Source: Pelomonas sp. Root1217
Lineage (GTDB): Bacteria; Pseudomonadota; Gammaproteobacteria; Burkholderiales; Burkholderiaceae_C
Reading direction: 5' to 3'
NCBI RefSeq assembly: GCF_001425705.1
Contig: NZ_LMDC01000023.1
Location: 349,079-413,078 of the forward strand
DNA: 64,000 bases
Under the pieces are notes generated by a model. The model was not told the origin of the DNA, ran no database searches, and saw only the letters and a program-made list of their open reading frames with translations. Below, in pieces: positions 35,186 to 43,253 of the stretch. How positions within the stretch are numbered: the stretch's first letter is position 1; each line of letters starts with the position of its first letter. A program made the translations under genes and the position numbers.

Positions 35186-36117
35186 AGCTCTATCTCCATG
35201 CCGTCATGTGCCACCTCGATGCCGTGCGCCAGCAGCTCGCGGCGCTGGGCGCCGCGGCGGTCGAGGATGGGGTTGCTGTGGTGGATGTGGGTCAGCACCT
35301 TGCGCGGCGCGCCGCTGGCCTGCAGCGCGTCGATCATCCCGGGCCGCTCGCCGTGGCGGCTTTGCGGCAGGTGGCCCTTGTCGCTGGCGCTGACCGAGCC
35401 GATGCCGGCCTCCTGCATGCCGTGCTCGGTCCAGAAGCTGCCGTCGACGACGACGCAGTCGGCTTGGCGCATCCAGGCCAGCTCGGCCTCGCCAACCTCG
35501 GCCAGCGCCGGCGACAGGAAGACGCGCCGGCCCGTGCGCAGGTCCTGCACCTGCAGCGCGATGCACTCGCCTGCCGCCTCGCTGCGCAGCCGCGCATGCC
35601 GCGGCGCGCGCGCCGGCACTGCCACGGCGGCAAAGCTCAGCGCCGGGAAGCCCGGGATCTCGAAGGCGGCGCTGCGCACGTCGCCGGCGATGGGCAGCAT
35701 GCGCCAGCGCACGCGGCAGTAGCTCTCCAGCACGTGCAGCAGCGGCAGCTCGGCGGTCAGGTCCTCGAACACCAGCGGCGTGGCGTAAACCTCCAGCTCG
35801 CGGCTCTCGCGCAAGGAGAGCAGCCCGGCCACGTGATGCAGCCGCGAGTCCAGCAGCACGACGGCGCGGATGGGCATGTCGCCCGCGTGGACGGGTTGCA
35901 GCGCGGGCGTGGCGCGGATCTGCTGCGGCAGGTCGGGGCTGGCGTTGATCAGCAGCCAGCCCTCGCCGGGCCGGCCGTCCTGAGAGATGGCGATGGCGCT
36001 TTGCGTGCGCGCGCTGGCGTCGAGCTCGCCGCGGCGCCAGCTGCTGCACAGCCGGCAATGGCAATTCCACAGCGGGAAGCCGCCACCCGCGCCGGAGCCG
36101 AGGACGAGGAGCTTCAT
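35182..36117 (-). CDS. pqqB: Coenzyme PQQ biosynthesis protein PqqB
   Basis: 311 aa from ATG 36117; the longer open frame upstream covers the promoter. Metallo-hydrolase fold: KLLVLGSGAGGGFPLWNCHCRLCSSWR (the N-terminal V-L-G-S-x-A-G-G-G-x-P-x-W-N-C and zinc-binding Cys of PqqB), LLINASPDLPQQI, VVLLDSRLHHVAGLLSLRE, DCVVVDGSFWTEHGM, and KVLTHIHHSNPILD with the catalytic His pair. PqqB hydroxylates the tyrosine of the PqqA-derived diamino acid. pqqA, C, D and E are not nearby, so pqqB is split from the rest of the pathway and joined to an alcohol-oxidation regulon. A -24/-12 promoter lies 66 bp upstream. Confidence 0.95.
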   Translation of the reverse strand: MKLLVLGSGAGGGFPLWNCHCRLCSSWRRGELDASARTQSAIAISQDGRPGEGWLLINASPDLPQQIRATPALQPVHAGDMPIRAVVLLDSRLHHVAGLLSLRESRELEVYATPLVFEDLTAELPLLHVLESYCRVRWRMLPIAGDVRSAAFEIPGFPALSFAAVAVPARAPRHARLRSEAAGECIALQVQDLRTGRRVFLSPALAEVGEAELAWMRQADCVVVDGSFWTEHGMQEAGIGSVSASDKGHLPQSRHGERPGMIDALQASGAPRKVLTHIHHSNPILDRRGAQRRELLAHGIEVAHDGMEIEL

Positions 36118-36182
36118 GGGAAGCTGCGCAGAAGAAGACGGGACATGGAGCAGGCAGTCAGCAGGTCGATGCACCCAGAGGT

Positions 36183-36197
36183 GCAAGACCCGTGCCT
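36183..36197 (-). promoter_or_regulatory. Sigma-54 (-24/-12) promoter of the pqqB operon
   Basis: On the minus strand AGGCACGGGTCTTGC: GG and GC elements in register, only the leading T of TGGCACG replaced by A. It lies 66 bp before the pqqB ATG and after the terminator of the regulator gene. Confidence 0.75.
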
Positions 36198-36236
36198 TGC
36201 CAGAACGCCGTTGCAGCCGGCGTCAATGAGGGGTTT

Positions 36237-36253
36237 TGCTCCAGTTCGGCACA
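36237..36253. promoter_or_regulatory. Candidate activator site upstream of pqqB
   Basis: On the minus strand TGTGCCGAACTGGAGCA, 13 of 17 identical to the site before the cytochrome operon and sharing TGT and TGGAGCA. It starts 40 bp upstream of the pqqB -24 element. Confidence 0.5.
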
Positions 36254-36281
36254 GCGCCGTGCAGCACCTCCCCCGGGAAAG

Positions 36282-36307
36282 TCCCGGGCCTGCTTTGAGG
36301 CCCGGGA
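36282..36307 (-). terminator. Terminator hairpin of the AcoR-like regulator gene
   Basis: TCCCGGGCCT and AGGCCCGGGA form a 10-bp stem with a 6-nt loop, 8 bp beyond the regulator stop. On the minus strand it is followed by ACTTTCC, a weak T-tract. Confidence 0.65.
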
Positions 36308-36314
36308 ACAACGT

Positions 36315-38465
<2,151 letters not shown>

Positions 38466-38564
38466 GCGCCTGCCTGTTGCAGGCTTGTCTCGGCGGCGGC
38501 GCGGTCGGTGCCGCGCCTGTCTGTGTCTGGCGGCCATCGTGTCCCAAAGCGCATCGCCTGTCCA

Positions 38565-38578
38565 TTGACGCGCGTCAA
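38565..38578. promoter_or_regulatory. FNR/FixK-type palindrome TTGACGCGCGTCAA
   Basis: A perfect 14-bp palindrome fitting TTGA-N6-TCAA, the half-site pattern bound by FNR/ANR/FixK/CRP-family regulators. It lies about 100 bp upstream of the regulator start and 43 bp before the cytochrome sigma-54 promoter, so it could link the cluster to oxygen supply. Function inferred from the motif only. Confidence 0.45.
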
Positions 38579-38594
38579 GCGCCGACACGGTCGT

Positions 38595-38611
38595 TGTTCC
38601 AAGTTGGAGCA
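38595..38611. promoter_or_regulatory. Candidate AcoR-like activator site TGTTCCAAGTTGGAGCA
   Basis: Near-perfect dyad (TGTTCCAA / TTGGAGCA, 7 of 8 symmetric). Related 17-mers occur upstream of the aldehyde dehydrogenase, pqqB and the porin. It is only 9 bp upstream of the -24 element, unusually close for an enhancer, so it may also act on the divergent regulator gene. Confidence 0.6.
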
Positions 38612-38620
38612 GTTCCATCC

Positions 38621-38635
38621 TGGCATGTCGCTTGC
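38621..38635 (+). promoter_or_regulatory. Sigma-54 (-24/-12) promoter of the cytochrome/PqqU operon
   Basis: TGGCATGTCGCTTGC, full agreement with TGGC-A-T/C-G-N4-TTGC, 59 bp before the cytochrome ATG at 38695. Confidence 0.9.
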
Positions 38636-38694
38636 AGCACAGGGACAGAGCCCTCGCTGGCCTGCAAACCTAGACAACGACCGGAGACAAACCC

Positions 38695-39156
38695 ATGAAA
38701 TTCCATCCCCGCTTCTTCGCCGGCAGCCTGTGCGTCGCGGCCGTCGTGGCCTGGGCCCACGGCGACGTCACCCCCCAGGCCGTCGACACCACCGGCCTGC
38801 CCCAGCTGGGCGAAGGCTGGCGACCCGAGAACCCCTTTCGCGGCAACGAGGCCGCCATCAAGATCGGCAGCTCGGCCTTCAACCAGAACTGCGCGCGCTG
38901 CCACGGCCTGGAGGCCATCTCGGGTGGCATCGCGCCCGACCTGCGCCGGCTGGACAACGACTGCGCCACGCTGAAGGACGACGCCAAGAAGGCCGCCTGC
39001 GTGAAGGAGAACGACGACTACTTCCTGAACACCATCCGCCACGGCCGCAGCCGCAACGGCGCCGTCTACATGCCGCCCTTCGAAGGCGTGTTCACGCAGG
39101 AAGCGATGTGGGCGATCAAGGCCTACCTGGAAGTGCGTCGGGAGAAGCCGCTGTGA
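38695..39156 (+). CDS. c-type cytochrome, PQQ-alcohol-dehydrogenase electron acceptor (PedF/cytochrome c550-like)
   Basis: 153 aa with signal peptide (about 1-22). One heme site, NQNCARCHGLEAISGGIAPDLR, and a distal Met in AVYMPPFEG. The R-P-E-N-P-F-R-G region and the inserted C-A-T-L-K-D-D...A-A-C-V-K loop with two further cysteines are typical of the c550/PedF cytochromes that accept electrons from periplasmic quinoprotein alcohol dehydrogenases. First gene after the sigma-54 promoter at 38621 and overlapping the next start by 4 nt. It should pass electrons to a terminal oxidase. Confidence 0.93.
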   Translation: MKFHPRFFAGSLCVAAVVAWAHGDVTPQAVDTTGLPQLGEGWRPENPFRGNEAAIKIGSSAFNQNCARCHGLEAISGGIAPDLRRLDNDCATLKDDAKKAACVKENDDYFLNTIRHGRSRNGAVYMPPFEGVFTQEAMWAIKAYLEVRREKPL

Positions 39157-40013
39157 ACATGTTGGCCCCCAAACCTGCCGCGGCCCGTGGTCTTCTGAGC
39201 CGCCGTGGCTTGCTGGCCCTCGGAGCCGCCGCTTTCGCAGGCACCGACGCCGGTGCCGCCACGCTGGCCCAGGTGCGCGAGCGCGGCCGGCTCATCGTCG
39301 GCCTGTACGAGGACATGCCGCCCTTCCACGTGAAGGGCCAGGGCATCGACATGGAGCTGGGCCAGGCGCTGGCCGAAGCCCTGGGCGTCAAGTTCGCGCC
39401 GCTGGCCTTCAATGCCGACGAGAACATGAACGACGACCTGCGCAACATGGTCTGGAAGGGCCACTACCTCGGCCACGGCCCGGCCGACGTGCTGATGCAC
39501 GTGCCGGTGGACCGCCCGCTGATCGAGGCCACGCCGCAGGCCCGCATCTTCGGCCCCTACTACCGTGAGCGCGTCATGCTGGCGCGGCGTGTGGATGAGC
39601 TGCCACGGCTGGAGACGCTGTCCCAGCTCGGCACACGCCGCGTTGGGGTGGCCGGGCAGACGCTGGCCGGCTGGCTGATGATCGGTGCGGACGGAGGCGC
39701 CTACCGGGAGCAGTTGCTGACGCAGTTCAAGGACGGCTGCGAGGCCGCCCGCGCATTGCAGCGCGGCGAAGTGGCCGCCGCCGCCGGCCTGGCCTCGGAG
39801 CTGGAGACGGTGCTGGCTGGCGACGCGGCCTACCGCATCGAGCCCCTGCCGTCGCCGCGTGCGCCGCGCGACGGCTGGGCGGCAGGCATGGCCGTGAAGC
39901 GCGACGCCACCGACCTCGCCGAGGCGCTGCAGGACGCGTTGAACCAACTGACACAGCAAGGTCGCGTGGGCGAGATTTTTGCCAAGTACAAAGTGGTCTG
40001 GCGCCCGGCCTGA
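39153..40013 (+). CDS. Periplasmic solute-binding-like protein (XoxJ/MxaJ type)
   Basis: 286 aa from GTG 39153: GGGAG is 8 nt upstream, while ATG 39159 would be 14 nt away. Leader with a twin-arginine motif (SRRGLLALGAAAFAG). Mature part is an extracellular substrate-binding protein family 3 fold: RLIVGLYEDMPPFHVKGQGIDMELGQAL, VLMHVPVDRPL, RRVGVAGQTLAGWLMIG, AAAAGLASELETVLAG, ending GRVGEIFAKYKVVWRP. MxaJ/XoxJ proteins of this type are encoded with PQQ methanol/ethanol dehydrogenases and are thought to help activate or assemble them. Coupled to the cytochrome gene by a 4-nt overlap; no ABC permease accompanies it, which supports this reading. Confidence 0.88.
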   Translation: MNMLAPKPAAARGLLSRRGLLALGAAAFAGTDAGAATLAQVRERGRLIVGLYEDMPPFHVKGQGIDMELGQALAEALGVKFAPLAFNADENMNDDLRNMVWKGHYLGHGPADVLMHVPVDRPLIEATPQARIFGPYYRERVMLARRVDELPRLETLSQLGTRRVGVAGQTLAGWLMIGADGGAYREQLLTQFKDGCEAARALQRGEVAAAAGLASELETVLAGDAAYRIEPLPSPRAPRDGWAAGMAVKRDATDLAEALQDALNQLTQQGRVGEIFAKYKVVWRPA

Positions 40014-40050
40014 GTTGCAAGAGCCGGCACGACCGCATCTGGAGATACCC

Positions 40051-42183
40051 ATGAACAAAAGATTCGCGCCCGCGGCGCGAAGGACGGCACTCGCGCTGGC
40101 AGCCGCCAGCGCGGCCGCCCACACCGCCCACGGCGCACCTGCGCCCGCACCGACCGTCCTCGAACCCGTCGTCGTCACAGTCACTCGCAGTGAAGCCACG
40201 CCGTTTGACGTGCCCGCCTCCATCGATCGCATCGACGGCGACGCGCTGCGCGCCGGCCGCGCCCAGGTCAACCTCTCCGAAGGCCTCGGCGCCGTGCCGG
40301 GCTTGCTGGCGCGCGACCGCCAAAACTACGCCCAGGACGTGCAGATCTCGGTACGCGGCTTTGGCGCGCGGGCCAGCTTCGGCATCCGCGGCGTGCGCGT
40401 CTACGTGGACGACATCCCCGCCACGCTGCCCGACGGCCAGGGCCAGATCACCAACGTCGAGATCGGCACCGTGGGCCGCGTCGAGGTACTGCGCGGCCCG
40501 TTCTCGGCGCTGTATGGCAACTCGTCGGGCGGCGTCATCAGCATCTATTCCGAGAACCCCGCCGGCTCGCCGCGGCTGGACGCCGGCGTGAGCTTCGGCA
40601 GCGACGGGCTGCGCCGTGTGGCCATCGCCAGCAGCGGCAGGGCGGGCGCCATCGGCTACACGCTGGGCGCCAGCCGCTTCGAGACCGACGGCTACCGCCA
40701 GCACAGCCAGACCGAACGCCGCCTGGGCAATGCGCGGCTGAACTTCAAGCTCGGTGCCGACACCCAGCTGACGCTGATTGCCAACAGCGTCGAGCTGCCC
40801 GAGGCGCAGGACCCGCTCGGCCTGACCCGCGCGCAGTGGCAAGCCGACCCGCGCGGCGTCGACCCCGGCGCGCTGAGCTTCAACACCCGCAAGACGATGA
40901 AGCAGCAGCAGGGCGGCCTGGTGCTGGAGCACGGCATCGACGCGGCCAACACCCTGCGCGTGATGGTCTACCAGGGCCACCGCACGACGATGCAGTTCCA
41001 GTCCATCCCGGTCGCGACCCAGGGCAACGCGCTGCACCCGGGTGGCGTCATCGACCTGTCGCGCGACTACCAGGGCGCCGATATCCGCTGGCGCTGGAAA
41101 AGTGCCACGGCGAGCGTCATCGCCGGCATTGCGGCGGACGAGCTGAGCGAGCACCGCGTCGGCACCCAGAACTTCATCGGCACGACGCTCGGTGTGCAGG
41201 GCGCCCTGCGCCGCGACGAGACCAACCACGTCAGCAACGCCGACCCCTACCTGCAAGCCGAATGGCGGCCCACGCCGGCCTGGCTGCTCAACGCCGGCGT
41301 GCGTCGCGCTAAGGTCAGCTTCCGCTCGACCGACGCCTACATCACCAAGACCAACCCCGACGACAGCGGCGCCGCCAGCTACTCGGCCACGCTGCCGGTG
41401 CTGGGCGCAAGCTTCGCGGTCAGCGAGCGCCTGCGCGTCTACGCCACCGCCGGCCGCGGCTTCGAGACGCCCACGCTCAACGAGCTGGCCTACCGCCCCA
41501 GCGGCGCCACCGGCCTGAACTTCGGCCTGCAGGCGTCGGTCAGCCGCAGCGTCGAGGCCGGCCTCAAGGCCAGGCCCTGGGATGGCGCCGAGCTCACGCT
41601 GGCACTGTTCCAGACCGGCACCGAGCACGAGATCGTCACGCAGACCAACCTGGGCGGCCGCGCCACCTACCAGAACGCCGGCGCCACGCGCCGCCGCGGC
41701 CTGGAGGCGTCGGGCACGTTCCAGCTCGCGAGCACGCTGCAGGCGCAGGTCGCCGCCACCTGGCTGGACGCGCGCTACCGCGATAGCTTCCTGATCTGCA
41801 CCGCCACGCCCTGCGCTGCCGCCAACCAACAGGTCATTGCCGACAACCGCATCCCCGGCATCGCCCGCACAGCCGTCTATGGCGCGTTGACCTGGCAACC
41901 CGCAGGCGGCTGGCGCTTCGGCGCCGAAGCGCGGGCCTTGAGCAAGGTCTACGTCAATGACCTCAACAACGACGCCGCCCCCGGCTACACGACGCTGGCC
42001 GCACATGCGGGCTACCAGCTCAGCCTCGGTCCCTGGGACCTGGGCGCCTTGCTGCGCGTGGACAACCTCGCGGGCCGCCGCTACGCCGGCTCCGTCATCG
42101 TCAATGACGGCAACGGCCGCTTCTTCGAGCCCGCACCGGGTCGCACCTGGCTTGCCAGCGCCAACGCCACTTATCGCTTTTGA
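40051..42183 (+). CDS. pqqU: TonB-dependent PQQ receptor PqqU (YncD family)
   Basis: 710 aa from ATG 40051 (GGAGA 5-6 nt upstream). Signal peptide, then a plug with VSVRGFGARASFGIRGVRVYVDDIPATLPDGQGQ-like blocks in order: ARDRQNYAQDVQISVRGFGA, IPATLPDGQGQITNVEIG, EVLRGPFSALYGNSSGGV. The barrel has NTRKTMKQQQGGLVLEHG, GRGFETPTLNELAYRPSG, GATRRRGLEASG and ends VIVNDGNGRFFEPAPGRTW. These match E. coli YncD/PqqU block by block as I recall that sequence. PqqU imports PQQ across the outer membrane. Here it sits with the quinoprotein genes, so PQQ scavenging or recapture is expected alongside synthesis. Confidence 0.92.
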   Translation: MNKRFAPAARRTALALAAASAAAHTAHGAPAPAPTVLEPVVVTVTRSEATPFDVPASIDRIDGDALRAGRAQVNLSEGLGAVPGLLARDRQNYAQDVQISVRGFGARASFGIRGVRVYVDDIPATLPDGQGQITNVEIGTVGRVEVLRGPFSALYGNSSGGVISIYSENPAGSPRLDAGVSFGSDGLRRVAIASSGRAGAIGYTLGASRFETDGYRQHSQTERRLGNARLNFKLGADTQLTLIANSVELPEAQDPLGLTRAQWQADPRGVDPGALSFNTRKTMKQQQGGLVLEHGIDAANTLRVMVYQGHRTTMQFQSIPVATQGNALHPGGVIDLSRDYQGADIRWRWKSATASVIAGIAADELSEHRVGTQNFIGTTLGVQGALRRDETNHVSNADPYLQAEWRPTPAWLLNAGVRRAKVSFRSTDAYITKTNPDDSGAASYSATLPVLGASFAVSERLRVYATAGRGFETPTLNELAYRPSGATGLNFGLQASVSRSVEAGLKARPWDGAELTLALFQTGTEHEIVTQTNLGGRATYQNAGATRRRGLEASGTFQLASTLQAQVAATWLDARYRDSFLICTATPCAAANQQVIADNRIPGIARTAVYGALTWQPAGGWRFGAEARALSKVYVNDLNNDAAPGYTTLAAHAGYQLSLGPWDLGALLRVDNLAGRRYAGSVIVNDGNGRFFEPAPGRTWLASANATYRF

Positions 42184-42198
42184 GATGAACCCCGAAGA

Positions 42199-42276
42199 CC
42201 ACCACAGAGACACGGAGGCACAGAGGAAGCACAGAGAAGAAGGCGCTCTGTGGCTCTGTGCCTCTGTGGTTGCATT
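42199..42276. repeat. Cacagag-type inverted repeat (copy B)
   Basis: Left side has accacagagacacggaggc and cacagagg; the right arm gtgcctctgtggttgcatt (42258-42276) is identical to the right arm of copy A at 12034-12052. It lies between pqqU and the beta-propeller gene and would form a hairpin in the message. Confidence 0.85.
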
Positions 42277-42296
42277 TCTGCATTGAGGAGCCCGCG

Positions 42297-43232
42297 ATGC
42301 GCCACGCCCTGCCCACCTTGACCCTGCTTGCCGCGGCAGTCGCGCACGCCGGCCCGCTGGCCTATGTGTCCAACGAGGGTTCGGGCACGCTGAGCGTCAT
42401 CGACACCGCCACCGACGCCGTGATCTACGAGCTGCCCGCTGGCGCCAAGCCACGCGGCGCCGTCATCAGCCCCGATGGCCGCCGTGCCTACGTGAGCGAC
42501 CAGCCTGGCAACCGCCTCGTCGTCATCGACCTCGCCGCCCGGCGCCAGGCCGGCGAGATCCCGCTGGGCGAATCGCCGGAAGGCCTGGGCCAGTCGCCCG
42601 ACGGCCGCTGGGTGGTGGCCGCCGTGGAGGAGGCCAACGAGATCGTCTTCGTCGACACGCGCACCATGGCGCGCAGCTTCGCCGTCAAGGTGCGCGGCAA
42701 GAACCCCGAGCACGCCGTCTTCAGCCCCGACGGGCGCTGGGTGCTGGTCAGCGCCGAGGAGGGCAGCGCGGTGGACGTCATCGACGTCGACAAGCGCAGC
42801 CAGGTCGCGCAGATCCCGGTCGGCACGCGGCCGCGCGGCATCGGTTTTTCGCCGGACGGGCGGCGCGCGTTCGTGGCGGCCGAGATGTCCAGCGAGATCT
42901 ACGTCATCAACATGCAGACCTTCACGGTGCAGGACAAGCTGATGGCCGGCCCCAAGAGCAACGGCATCAGCGTGCACCCGGACGGCCGGCGCGTGTTCAT
43001 CTCCAACGGCGGCGATGCGACCGTGTCGGTGCTGGACGTGGAGCGCATGGCCCTGGTCGCCACCATCCCCGTCGGCCAGCGGCCGTGGAACATGGCGCTG
43101 ACGCCCGACGGTCGCAAGCTTTACGTGGCCTGCGGGCGCTCGGGCGCGGTGTCGGTCATCGACACCGAGACGCTGCAGCGCGTGGCCGAGGTGGTGGTGG
43201 GCAAGCTGCCCTGGGGCGTGGTGATCCGCTAG
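42297..43232 (+). CDS. PQQ-dependent catabolism-associated beta-propeller protein (YVTN family)
   Basis: 311 aa from ATG 42297 (GAGGAG 6 nt upstream). Signal peptide (RHALPTLTLLAAAVAHA), then seven YVTN-type repeats: AYVSNEGSGTLSVIDTATD, ISPDGRRAYVSDQPGNRLVVID, SPDGRWVVAAVEEANEIVFVD, FSPDGRWVLVSAEEGSAVDVID, FSPDGRRAFVAAEMSSEIYVIN, HPDGRRVFISNGGDATVSVLD, TPDGRKLYVACGRSGAVSVID. The family occurs with PQQ dehydrogenase clusters; proposed to bind PQQ or a metal or to scaffold the periplasmic enzymes, but its role is unproven. 21 bp before the next receptor gene. Confidence 0.9.
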   Translation: MRHALPTLTLLAAAVAHAGPLAYVSNEGSGTLSVIDTATDAVIYELPAGAKPRGAVISPDGRRAYVSDQPGNRLVVIDLAARRQAGEIPLGESPEGLGQSPDGRWVVAAVEEANEIVFVDTRTMARSFAVKVRGKNPEHAVFSPDGRWVLVSAEEGSAVDVIDVDKRSQVAQIPVGTRPRGIGFSPDGRRAFVAAEMSSEIYVINMQTFTVQDKLMAGPKSNGISVHPDGRRVFISNGGDATVSVLDVERMALVATIPVGQRPWNMALTPDGRKLYVACGRSGAVSVIDTETLQRVAEVVVGKLPWGVVIR

Positions 43233-43253
43233 CAGCGGCAACCGAGGAACCCC

